A DNA stretch of 64,000 nucleotides from NCBI RefSeq assembly GCF_958979055.1, contig NC_084890.1:434001-498000 (forward strand). The letters run 5' to 3'. This DNA is from Alnus glutinosa. Taxonomy: Eukaryota > Streptophyta > Magnoliopsida > Fagales > Betulaceae. A program made the position numbers and the translations under genes. Within the stretch, counting starts at the first letter, position 1. The number at the start of each line of letters is the position of its first letter. The notes beneath the pieces were generated by a model, which was not told where the DNA came from, ran no database searches, and saw only the letters and a program-made list of their open reading frames with translations. Below, piece after piece: positions 48,301-63,745 of the stretch.

Positions 48301-50967
48301 ATGGAAAGTAATGATCATCTTCCTCTTTTTGTGACGAAGTCGGCCAAGGCACGTATTCCTTTCCAACTTTATGCACTTTCGATCTTCGTGGGTATATGCT
48401 TCATTTTTGAATATAGACTGAGCTATATACCAGCAAAAGAAGAAGCAGGAAGATGGGCTTGGATCGGATTGTTTCTCTCGGAGCTTTGGTTTTCTTTTTA
48501 TTGGTTTCTCACTACGGTTGTCCGATGGAATCCCATCTATCGTTACACTTTCAAAGACCGCCTCTCTCTCAGGTCTCTCTCTCTCTCTCTGAGATATCTA
48601 GTGTGTGTTTTGCGTCTTTACTTGCTAAATTAATGTAGTTAATTGTACAATAAACATGCAGACACGAAAAGGCTCTGCCGGGCATAGACATATTCGTGTG
48701 CACCGCTGACCCCATGATAGAACCGCCAGCTATGGTGATTAATACGGTTCTCTCAGTCATGGCTTATGACTATCCCCCTGAAAAGCTAAGCGTTTATCTA
48801 TCAGATGACGGCGGTTCAGATTTGACGTTTTACGCTATGATAGAGGCCTCGCGCTTCTCAAAGATTTGGCTTCCGTTTTGCAAAAAGTTCAAAGTGGAAC
48901 CAAGATCGCCGGAGGCTTATTTCCGCACAGCCACTGAGCCACTTGGGGATCCTGCCAGGGCGAACGAGTGGTCCTCCATCAAGGTACATGTCGTTCTTGG
49001 CATGGGTGGCTCGATAGCCTAAGGCCCCAACTAATAATTATATAATAAATATAGGTATATTTGCTTTAGAAAAACATTAAAGCTAAAAAAAATATATATA
49101 TATTTTAAAACTCTAATATAGAAAAAAGTTAATAAAATACTCTTTAATTAAAGCTACCACTTAATAACACTACAATAAAAGTTATTTCTAAAACAAATTT
49201 TAAGACTCTAGCTAATAAGGTAAAAATTTAATAAGTAATTTTTAATTAAGGCCCTCAATTATGGTAAAAGTAATTACAAATTAAAAGTCTCATTATTCAC
49301 ATTCAGGAAAAAAAACATTCATAAATTCTTCGAAAGTCCTACTTATTTACTTTTTTTAAAAACTCTATTTTTACATTCATGAAATTAATCCGCGCATAAC
49401 TTTTTTTTTTTTTTTTCTACCATTCTTTGAATTGAAGATTTAAAACATATAAAAAGTCTTCAAATTGCATAAATTATCAATGTTTGCGTTGTGCATATAT
49501 AATAAATAGAATTACATCATCGGTGAAACTTCAATATCCAATAATTTTTTCCGCATTATATTCTATTATAAATCAATCTTTATATAACTTATTTTCATAT
49601 TTCTCTTTATTCTTCTTTAAATCTTATTATTTCATGTCTTTGAATCAAATGATAAATCATTCCATATCTAATAATTTATATATTAAAAAAAAAAAATTAA
49701 AATACATTTTACAAATAAAAAAAAGTGCTATAAGTCACATATAAAATAAAATAAATATAAATATTAAAATAAATTTAATTAATATTTAAATATAAGAAAA
49801 TAACCTCACTTAAACTTATCACCTTAAGCCTCAAAATTTATGAGGCCAGCCTGGTTATTGGATTCCATGAATATTTTCCTTTCTTTTACCTTAAATTTCA
49901 CATAGGGTACGTAGAAAATTAATAAAATTATGTTTCCTATTACAGAAATCATATGAAGACATGAAGAAACGGATTGAAACCACCACAAAATTAGGTCGAG
50001 TTTCAGAAGAAATACGCAGAGAACACGAGGGATTCAGTGAGTGGAATTCGGTTGCAAGCCGACATGATCATCAAACCATTCTTCAAGTATTTACTACGTT
50101 GTCACTGTTTCATGGAATTTATATTTACGACTTCAAAATTTACTTAATTTTCTGCTTACTTATATGCTAGAGTTGTAACTAATTCATAGATACTTACTGA
50201 TCGGAAAGACCCAAAGGCCGTGGACATTGAAGGACAACCTTTGCCAACTCTGGTATACTTGGCACGTGAAAAGAGACCCCATTACAACCATAATTTCAAA
50301 GCAGGAGCCATGAATGCACTAGTAAGCCATACATGAATGCACGATACATCATATATGTCCACATGCAACATAGCCAATAAATTCACGTGTTAATAGTTTT
50401 TGTTTAATATTTTATGGTCATAATCAAACAAATAGATAAGGGTGTCATCGCGGATAAACAATGGTCCAATAATTCTTAATGTGGACTGCGACATGTACTC
50501 AAACAATTCAGTCGCAGTGAGAGATGCTTTGTGCTTTTTTATGGATGAAGAAAAAGGTCGTGAAATTGCCTTCGTACAATTTCCGCAGACCTTCGAGAAC
50601 CTCACAAGGAATGATCTTTACAGTAGTTCCTTGAACGTAATAAACGAGGTGAGAATACAGTGATCTAATTAAGTAACATGTCCCTGACTTGAGAAGATTT
50701 TAACGGAGTTTCTATCTTTGGTATATGCCTGTTCGTGGATGAAGGTGGATTTTCTAGGATTTGATGGGAATGGAGGGCCTTGCTATATTGGTAGCGGGTG
50801 CTTTCACAGAAGAGACGCTCTTTGTGGGCAGAAGTACAGCAAGGAATATAAGGCAGATTGGAAGATGTGGAATGATAGAAAGGTAGATGAGAGTGCGAGT
50901 GTACTTGAAGAAAAATGCAAAGAGCTTGCAAGTTGTACCTATGAAAACAACACTCAGTGGGGGAAGG

Positions 50968-51001
<34 letters not shown>

Positions 51002-52128
51002 TTAGCTTCATATATATATATATGAACCTCATATTTATATATATATATATATATATGCTGATTTGCATGCAGGTGGGTTTGAAGTATGGTTGTCCAGTGG
51101 AAGATATCCTAACAGGGTTATCTATACATTGTCGAGGTTGGAAATCCGTATATTTAAACCCGGAAAGGAAGGCCTTCCTTGGAGTTGCTCCCACAACACT
51201 ACTGCAGTCACTTGTGCAGCATAAAAGATGGACTGAAGGTGATTTGCAGATATTTGTCTCAAACTGTCCCTTTGTGTATGGGTATAAAAAGATGCCCCTA
51301 AAACTTCAACTTTCATACTCTCCCTATTTGCTATGGGCTGCAAACTGCTTGGGTACGCTGTACTATGTTGCTGTGCCATCCCTATGCCTGCTTAGGGGCA
51401 TCTCCTTGTTTCCGGAGGTATGTGTTATAATTAAATAGATGATTAAATTTACGTACACTTTCTTATTCGGTTAAACTTTTAGAGTAAATGATGGTTGTTT
51501 GAACAGAACGGAACTAGGCTACTATTGTTGCTAGATACTTGCTAAATTATCTTCTAAGAATAGAATCATCTTGCTCTAACAGATTTCAAATCCATGGGTC
51601 CTTCCATTTCCATTTGTCATCTGTGTCCACCGTGCATACAGTCTTGGAGAATTTATTTGGTGTGGGGGCACATTCCAAGGCTGGTGGAATGATCAGAGGA
51701 TGTGGCTGTTTAAAAGAACTAGTTCCTATTTCTTTGCCTTCCTTGACAACATCCTAAAACTACTGGGGTTTACAGAGTCGGCCTTTGTCATCACAGCAAA
51801 GGTGGCTGACGATGATGTGTCGCAGAGATACGAGCAAGAGGCCATGGAGTTCGGCTCTACTTCCCCAATGTTTACCATTATAGCAACACTTGCATTGCTA
51901 AATGCGTTCTGTTTCGTTGGAGGAATGAAGAGGGTGATTATGGATGTTCGAACTTTGCTTTCAGACCCATTTACATTGCAGATTATTCTATGTGGCTTAT
52001 TGGTTATGATCAATCTGCCTGTTTACCAAGGTCTCTTCCTCAGGCAAGACAACGGTCGCATGCCTACCTCATTAACACAACTGTCAATTATGTTTGCTCT
52101 ATTGGCTTGTGCATTGGCCCTGTATTAA
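48301..52128 (+). CDS. Cellulose synthase-like protein E, tandem copy 1
   Basis: Eight exons: 48,301-48,572, 48,662-48,983, 49,946-50,086, 50,190-50,321, 50,436-50,648, 50,745-50,969, 51,073-51,417 and 51,583-52,128. They encode 731 aa, the usual CslE length. N-terminal membrane segments (about 20-80) precede the GT2 catalytic domain. Its aspartates are visible as DDGG (139-142), DCD (306-308), ED (445-446) and QHKRW (484-488). The C-terminal third has several hydrophobic helices ending ACALALY. The protein should be a Golgi or plasma-membrane glycan synthase; the product made by CslE enzymes is not settled. The start at 48,301 is chosen because copy 2 begins at the same residue; an in-frame ATG at 48,280 would add [12 protein letters not shown] residues. 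No frame defects are seen. The same-strand paralogue lies 1.7 kb downstream. Confidence 0.93.
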
Positions 52129-52129
52129 A

Positions 52130-53555
52130 TGACATATCAGTGCCAAGTTAACTCTAGAAATACTTTGAAGGGACCACTTGTAGTTACCAAGATTTCGGAG
52201 TTACTGATACTTTCAAGGGAAAATGTAATGATCGCCACAGTTCAGATGAATGCTTTTCGAAAATATGATGCGGACGAAATAAAATTTAAAGTCAAAAGTA
52301 TCTCTTACAAATTGCCATCTGGTTTTGTAACAAGCTAGACATCCTCACTTTTCTCTTTTGGAGAATATGTGATGCCAACATGCCTAGCCTATATTACCCA
52401 AAACCATTTGGGCGAGTACCCATGGCCAGTGCTATATGGGAATGGTTTGGCCATCCTCGCCTTCAAAACAGGTTGGAATTAATGGTCACTAGCTCCCTCA
52501 AAACAAGTTTTTAGGAGCGGCCAAACCACTTTTAAGGTTTGAGATAGTCAACCACCCAAAATCATATTTTGGGGTGGTCCAGTCACCTCATCACCTTGAG
52601 GGGTAATCGATCACCCGGCTCCCAAAACAACTGTGATTGAAGGGCACTTTTATTCTTTTTTTTTTTTTTTTGGAAAACTTCACTTAATTATCCCCCGTGA
52701 TTTTTCATCAATCTTGCAATCATACACTTAAATTTTAAAAAGTGTCAATTTAGTCTATTAATCTTTTGATTTTCTTCAATTTCAACCCTCCATTTGTATT
52801 TTCTGTTAAATCTTAATGGATAGGTGTCAAAATTCCTAATTAACAAAGGGTTGACATTGAAAAAAAATTGAAAGATTGATACACTAAATCAACAATTTTT
52901 AAAGTTTAAGGGTATGATTGCAAAAATGATGAAAGATTAAGGGTGGTAAGTTGAGTGTGTTTTTTTTTTTTTTTGTAGCTCTTTCTTATGTTGTTGATGT
53001 GGCTCGTTCACAACCATTCGTTACAAACTAACAAAAATGAGTTTACCACTCAAAAAAATAAAAGACAAATTAAATGAATTAATGACCCGCAACCAACATT
53101 CCATTTCAAATTCTACCAACATTCCATCGACTTACACGTACATTTTAGGATTGAAATTTTTTACAAATCCGTTTGGATTGAGAAAAGTTTTTAGAGCCCA
53201 CAATTTTATTAGTGACATGTTTTTTAAGCTTGCGAAAATCACATATTTTTTTTATTAATATTATTAAAAATATGAGAAAAACAGATGCTATTTAAACAAT
53301 ATGTACTAATTTCTCACGTGTCAAAAGATACATACCAATCTTAAATATAATTTGTATGAAATTTCTATCCCACATTTTATTAGTTTTTTGCTTGATAAAT
53401 GACCGCAATTCGGTTATCAAGGAAGTAATCGGGTAATAAAGATGGATGCATGGATGTGTGCCGATTTAAAATTGTTAATTGTTATTGATGGTTTAACCAT
53501 GTCACATGTCGTTGATGTATTAGATAAATTTCTTGATCCTATCTTATTAAAAAAA
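52130..53555. other. Spacer between CslE copies
   Basis: The first 200 bp still resemble the 3' flank of copy 2 (AAATACTTTGAAGGG in both). The rest holds a GC-rich MITE-core fragment (52,400-52,640) and the two hairpin elements listed separately. No gene is seen. Confidence 0.5.
52676..52961. mobile_element. Hairpin MITE
   Basis: AACTTCACTTAATTATCCCC near 52,678 with TTTTTCATCAATCTTGCAAT pairs with the reverse complement of 52,880-52,960 (CACTCAACTTACCACCCTTA; TTTGCAATCATACCCTTAAA). About 80 bp of imperfect arm flank a 110-bp interior. Confidence 0.7.
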
Positions 53556-53558
53556 GGG

Positions 53559-53724
53559 TAGTGATTGGGGGGACCCTTACCGGCTCCCTCCCTTCCTTTT
53601 CAATATAAAATTCCATTTTATTACACTTCTAATTTTTTATATTATTTTATTTCTACTTTTTGAATAAAATGGAATTTTATATTGAAAAGGGGAAGGGAAC
53701 CGGTCAAGGGTCCCCCAAAGAGAT
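53559..53724. mobile_element. Hairpin MITE, ~165 bp
   Basis: The left arm GGGGGGACCCTTACCGGCTC and onward to TTCAATATAAAATTCCATTT is mirrored by the right arm (AAATGGAATTTTATATTGAA to GGTCAAGGGTCCCCC). The arms are about 65 bp with few mismatches and the interior is short. It sits about 90 bp upstream of the start codon of the second CslE copy, close to its promoter. Confidence 0.8.
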
Positions 53725-53747
53725 GATGTGTAACATTATTCGTATTA

Positions 53748-53756
53748 TTTATATAC
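53748..53756 (+). promoter_or_regulatory. Putative TATA box of CslE copy 2
   Basis: TTTATATAC lies about 30 bp upstream of the first ATG (53,780). If used, transcription would start near or at that ATG. Confidence 0.45.
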
Positions 53757-53779
53757 ACGCGCTCTACTAATTAAGCAAC

Positions 53780-53782
<3 letters not shown>

Positions 53783-53814
<32 letters not shown>
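53783..53814 (+). repeat. (GA)n microsatellite at the start of CslE copy 2
   Basis: About 16 GA units end right at the main ATG (53,815). The equivalent place in copy 1 has a short, interrupted GA stretch (48,285-48,300). Confidence 0.9.
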
Positions 53815-53821
<7 letters not shown>

Positions 53822-54086
53822 TTAATGATCATCTTCCTCTTTTTGTAACGAAGTCGGCCAAGGGACGTATCCCTTTCCAATTTTATTCGTTTTCAATCTT
53901 CGTGGGTATATGCTTCATCTTTGTATATAGACTGAGCTATATACCAGCAAAAGAAGAAGCTGGAAGATGGGCTTGGATCGGATTGTTTCTCTCAGAGCTT
54001 TGGTTTTCTTTTTATTGGTTTATCACTATGATTGTCCGTTGGAATCCCACCTACCGTTACACTTTCAAAGACCGCCTCTCTCTCAG

Positions 54087-54129
<43 letters not shown>

Positions 54130-57100
54130 ATATCTAGCGTGTGTGTGTGTGTGTTTTGCGTCTTTAGTTGCTAAGTGTACATGGTTAATTGTACAATAAA
54201 CATGCAGACACGAAAAGGCTCTGCCGGGCATAGACATATTCGTGTGCACCGCTGACCCCATGATAGAACCACCAGCTATGGTCATTAACACGGTCCTCTC
54301 AGTCATGGCTTATGACTATCCCCCTGAAAAGCTAAGCGTTTATCTATCAGACGACGGTGGTTCAGATTTGACGTTTTACGCTATGGTAGAGGCCGCACGT
54401 TTCTCAAAGATTTGGCTTCCGTTTTGTAAAAAGTTCAAAGTAGAACCAAGGTCGCCGGAGGCTTGTTTTCGCACAGCTGCTGAGCCGCTTGAAGATCCTG
54501 CCATGGCCAAAGAGTGGTCCTCCATCAAGGTACATCTTGTTATTGTATTCCATGGTTTTCATCTTGTTAAATTTCCCATAAAAAGGTTAAGCTTATAGAA
54601 AGTGAATATAAGTAAAAATCTTGTTTAATTGTTTAGATATTAGAACTTAAGATTTTTGTATTAAATCATCATTTGTCTCAAAAACTTAAATTTCATCCAC
54701 GTTGGCCTTGAACAATTACAGGGACTCGTAACGAAATTAACTGTCTTCATCGGTACTAGTTAGTTTTGATGTATTAATAAAATAAAGAGTTAAGCTAATT
54801 TTTTGCATTTATTGATTACACTTGACTGTCACTTAATATTATTTTTAAGTGAGAGTAAGTTAAATGAATGTAAAAAATAGCATTACTCTTAAATGATAAA
54901 AAATTTACCATGTTAATATGAGATAAAAATAGAATTCAAAGACTTTATAACATCACAATATTTTATCAGTGTTAAAATATTGATCAAATATAATTATATT
55001 GACAATTTTTTATCTACTTAAACTTTTGAATTAAATCATGATCAGTAATGTGACAACACTTGTAAAAAACAATGAGGATCTAAAAGGCTTATTTTTATTA
55101 TCACATTAATAATCATTAATGTTATGTACGTAACAGTTATATGAGAATCTACCAAGTAAAATAACACTTAATTTAAGAGGTAGCAAATGGACACCAAATC
55201 AAACACGTACAAATCTTACCTATATATGCTAATTTGTTTGCTTCCCATGATTGATATATACCATACACACAAAGTCTCTTCCAGTACTGGGCAAAACTAT
55301 TTCTAGCTCTTCATTCGTTTTACTTTCAATTTCCACCCTTCATTCACGATAATGGTCCCCATTTGGAAAAACTTTACGGTACTTCAAATGGTGACCCTTC
55401 GGGATTGCAACATTATCCTTTGATTTTTCAAAGGGTGAGAATTTGTGTTTAAGTTATCTCAAGACATAAGTATAAAATTATATATAAATTAATAATTATT
55501 TGACTCATTTAATTAAATAAATTAGACATTTAAACTCTAATCTAATAATTTTATGTTAGGTCTGCATCGAATTCGCGAGTCCTATAAAAAATTGAAAACT
55601 CTAAAAAGAACAAAAGCGGCCACGCATGGCTGCTTGCAAAGGTAAGTTCCTGAAAATGAACTGCGTACATTTAAGAAATTGTGAAGATGCCAAAATAAAA
55701 GTCAATGGCTTTGTTTGTTAATTTTTTTTTTTTTTTCCTTGTTTGTCTCAAAATAAAAATATTGACAAACAATTCAAAACATAAAATAGTTAAAATTGTT
55801 TTTAGTTTTACGTCACATCAAAATACTTTTTCAAATAAAAAAATAAAAAATAATCTCTAAAATATATATAGAAACAGACGAAGTCAATAATTAAGATTGA
55901 TCTTGACTCCTAATTCTGAAATTACTTGTACCTCAATCCTTTGGATAAAAGGTAACAAATGAAAGCTTGCGATTGAATTATTGTTCAACAATTTGTGATA
56001 TAAAATATTTTATATTGCGAAGACATAAATTGTGTTATAAAATATTTTATTTCTATTTTGAATTTTTATCATACTTTTTATATATAATATAGAAAACATT
56101 TTTAAAAATAATCTTATTATTATATTTTATTATTTTAATTAGTTTTGTCCTTACTAAAAAATTAATTTTTAGCTTCGTCACTAGTTAAAGAGTTTGAACT
56201 GTTTAATTAAACAGGTCAAATTAAGACTAATTTATATATATAGTATTATACCCACCTGTCAACTGATGCCATGCTTGATTGGCAAATGAAAATGATATTA
56301 TTGGAAAGTATGTGGCCTATATTACTCCTGCCAATTTGCAGGCTGAAATTCAAGTGACAATTGACAAACGTCTTTTTAATTCTTTCTTTTCTATTAGTAG
56401 TATCATCGCTTGGCAACCTCCACCTGTAGGTGTTACTAAAATAAATGCGTCGGTCAATAAATCTATGGGTTGGATTGGTATTGATGTGGTAGCACGAGAT
56501 TATCAGGGTTGTTTTTTTGGGAGAACGATGTTTTACCCAGAAAATATTGATAGACCCACATGGAGCAGAAGCTATAGCAACACTAGCAGCAGTGTTGTTC
56601 AGTAAAGAGGTTGGTTTTTTCGATGTTATTTTTGAAGGCGATGCTTTGCAGATAGTTCAAGAGATTAATACGGTACTTCCCTCTTTTAGTAATTGTGGAC
56701 ATTTCATAGAAGGGGTTAAGCAAGAATTGGGCGGCTTTCGATCTTATTATGTCACTCATGTGAAGCGAGAAGCGAATTCAGCTGCTCATACACTGACAAA
56801 AGCAGCATCCAAAGAAGTTTTAAATTCTGTCTGTTTAGAAGATATTCCAGATAATATATGTGGAATTGTAACTAGGGAACTTGTTGTCCCTAGATCCTGA
56901 TATAGGATCATTTTGGTTTTTCTATTTATAAGATTATCAGTATTTGTTCAAAAAAAAAAAAAAAAAAAAAAACATATTCACATAGGGATAGAAAATAATA
57001 TCATGTTTCATGTTACAGACATCATATGAAGACATGAAGAAGCGGATTGAAACCACTACAGAGCGAGGTCAAATTTCAGAAGAAATACGTAAAGAACACA

Positions 57101-59132
57101 AGGGATTTAGCGAGTGGAAATTGGTTGCAAGCCGACGTGATCATCAAACCATTCTTCAAGTACTTTCTACGTTGTCACTGGATCATGGAATTAATATATA
57201 TTGATTTACACCTCCAAAATTTACTCAATTTTTCTGCTTGCTTAATAGATATATTTGTGACTATTAATTTCATAGATACTTATTAATGGAAAAGACCCCA
57301 AGGCTGTGGATATTGAAGGACAACCTCTGCCAACTCTGGTATACTTGGCACGTGAAAAGAGACCTCAGTACCACCATAACTTTAAAGCAGGAGCCATGAA
57401 TGCTCTGGTAATTAAATTAAGCCATACATCATATCGATCCACATGCAACATAACATGCTTCATATCCATAGCCATAGAATTAATTCATGTGTTAATAGCT
57501 ATTTGTATGTTTTATGGTCATAATAATAATAAAACAGATAAGGGTGTCATCGCGGATAAGCAATGCTCCAATAATTCTTAACGTGGACTGCGACATGTAC
57601 TCAAACAATTCAGACTCAGCGAGAGATGCTGTGTGCTTTTTTATGGATGAAGAAAATGGTCATGAGATTGGCTTCGTACAGTTTCCACAGGCGTTCGAGA
57701 ACATTACAAAGAATGATATTTACAGTAGTTCCTTTATCATAATTACCGAGGTGAGGTGTTTTAATTAAACCCTGTTTCTGATTAGAGAAGATTATAATGG
57801 AATTTCTACTTCTTGTATGCATCTTGCATGGCGATAAAGGTGGAGCTTCCAGGATTTGATGGGAATGGAGGGCCTTGCTATATTGGTACCGGGTGCTTTC
57901 ACAGAAGAGAGACACTTTGTGGGCAGAAGTATAGCAAGGAATATAAGGCAGATTGGAAGAAACGGAATGATAGAAAGGTAGAAGAGAGTAGTGCGAGGGT
58001 ACTGGAAGAAACATGCAAAGTCCTAGCAAGTTGTACCTATGAAAACAACACTCAGTGGGGAAAGGAGGTCTCTCTCTCTCTCTCCCGCCCAACCCCCCCC
58101 CCCCCCCCCCCACATATGAAACTCATATATTTATGGTGATTGGCAGGTGGGTTTGAAGTATGGTTGTGCAGTAGAAGATGTCCTAACAGGATTAGCTATA
58201 CATTGTCGAGGATGGAGGTCCATATATTTCAATCCGGAAAGGAAGGGCTTCCTTGGAGTTGCTCCCACAACACTACTGCAGTCACTCGTACAGCATAAAA
58301 GATGGAGTGAAGGTGATTTTCAGATCTTAGCCTCAAGGCACTGTCCCCTTGTGCATGGGTATAAAAAGATTACCCTAAAACATCAACTCACATACTGTAT
58401 CTATTTGCTATGGGCTCCAACTTGCTTGCCTACTCTCTACTACGTCGCTGTGCCATCCCTATGCCTGCTTAGAGGCATCTCCTTGTTTCCAGAGGTACAA
58501 CACTTATTAACTACTTGAATGGAACTTGCCTATTATTGATTGTTGCTAAATTATTTTCTAAGAATGGAATCATCTTGCTCTAACAGATTTCAAATCCATG
58601 GATTCTACCATTTGCATTTGTCTTCTGTGTCCAACGCGCATACAGTCTTGTAGAATTTGTTTGGTTTGGGGGCACATTCCAAGGCTGGTGGAATGATCAA
58701 AGGATATGGCTGTTTAAAAGAACTAGTTCCTACTTCTTTGGCTTCTTTGACAACATCCTAAAACTACTGGGGTTTACAAAGTCGGCCTTTGTCATCACAG
58801 CAAAGGTGGCTGATGATGATGTGTCACAGAGATACGAGCAAGAGGTCATGGAGTTCGGTACTTCTTCACCAATGTTTACCATTATAGCAACACTTTCACT
58901 ACTAAACGCATTCTGTTTGGTTGGAGGAATGAAGAGGGTGCTTATGGATGTCCAAAATTTGCTTTCAGACACATTTACATTGCAGATTCTTCTATGTGGC
59001 CTACTGGTTATGATCAATCTGCCTGTTTACCAAGGTCTCTTCCTCAGGAAAGACAAAGCTCGCATGCCTTCCTCACTAACACAACGGTCAATTATGTTTG
59101 CTCTATTGGCTTGTGCATTAGCCCTGTACTAA
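53815..59132 (+). CDS. Cellulose synthase-like protein E, tandem copy 2
   Basis: Eight exons: 53,815-54,086, 54,208-54,529, 57,019-57,159, 57,276-57,407, 57,538-57,750, 57,840-58,067, 58,147-58,494 and 58,587-59,132. They encode 733 aa. Exon lengths equal those of copy 1 except for one added codon in each of exons 6 and 7, and all phases fit. Catalytic signatures are intact: DDGG (139-142), DCD (306-308), ED and QHKRW (485-489). The N- and C-terminal membrane segments are retained. It is a processive-type GT2 synthase predicted to sit in endomembranes or plasma membrane. Intron 2 is about 2.5 kb versus about 1 kb in copy 1, and holds a LINE 3' end. A GA repeat abuts the start codon. A pyrimidine repeat plus C19 run lies in intron 6. 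Both copies look functional, so dosage or divergence in expression, not decay, is the expected outcome of the duplication. Confidence 0.93.
56270..56972 (+). pseudogene. 5'-truncated LINE with RNase H domain and poly(A), in CslE-2 intron 2
   Basis: The frame [35 protein letters not shown] continues after a -/+1 shift as [38 protein letters not shown] and [19 protein letters not shown]. This is the RNase H domain (RVT_3 type) found at the C-terminus of plant LINE ORF2. The first-strand aspartate is lost (NASVN in place of N.D), while the E of GAEA and the D of EGD remain. A 23-nt poly(A) tail (56,950-56,972) ends it, in the same orientation as the gene. Everything upstream of RNase H is missing, as expected for 5' truncation during target-primed insertion. 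Confidence 0.8.
58093..58111. repeat. Poly(C) run, 19 nt, in CslE-2 intron 6
   Basis: It follows a CT tract right after the exon 6 donor. Copy 1 has a plain CT microsatellite at this position (50,971-50,998) and no C run. Confidence 0.9.
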
Positions 59133-59134
59133 GT

Positions 59135-59925
59135 TTCCTTATTGGTGCCTGGTCAAGAAATACTTTGAAGGGGAACTGTAATTTATTGAATCCCATGTTG
59201 GGATTGCTGTAATTCAGGTGAATGTTGTTAGAAAACACGATAAAAAAAAAAAAAAAAAAAGGAAAAGTAAGAAGTCAAAAGTATTTCCTAGAAATTACCA
59301 TCTGGTTTTGTAATATGCCATGCTTAATTAGAAAACATATTCACTTCTCTATTCACCAATAACGCCTGCATGTCTAGCCTACTAACTATTTTTATAGATT
59401 GTATCATTGACAATCTCATATGCCATACTAGATATCAGATTTTAAGAAACAGAAATGAATAGAACTAAAAATAGGAAACAACATAACCTTTTATTTCTTA
59501 AAAAGAGTTGATACAGCATCTATTTACTTTGTTATTCAAGAAGAAAAGTTGAGATAGGAAAAAGGAAAAATATCATTAATATGTGATAATTTGAGAGAAC
59601 AAATGAATATCATAACCTAGAATGTGCCACCCGTGTAACTGGCCTGCAAGATGCAAAATTCTTCCATGACTTAATCGAACTTCAAAAATAATGGGAAAGG
59701 AGATTGAAATAAAGTGGTAATGAAACTTCCTACAATATCTAGCATTGTTCTTAGAGTAACTACTTGGTTATTTTTTTATGTTCTTCTAATTCCTCTCGGT
59801 TTGCCGTTAAGCTATCTCATCAAATATCAGTAATGGTAAAGAAAACTCTTTTAAGGCCTAGTACTTACACAGGGCCACAGATTCTGAAGTATTAGATTGA
59901 GCATATGCCTTACCAAATGTAAATG
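59135..59925. other. Spacer between CslE copy 2 and the thiolase 3' end
   Basis: It contains the 3' untranslated parts of two convergent genes. No additional gene is seen. Confidence 0.6.
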
Positions 59926-59927
59926 GC

Positions 59928-63745
<3,818 letters not shown>

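Noticed and set aside
50754-51379. Minus-strand open frames opposite CslE copy 1
   Set aside because: They are antisense shadows of exons 6 and 7 and span introns with microsatellites.
56270-56972. A host RNase H-like gene inside the CslE-2 intron
   Set aside because: The frame shifts mid-domain, the first catalytic aspartate is lost, and a poly(A) tail ends it, all pointing to a dead LINE.
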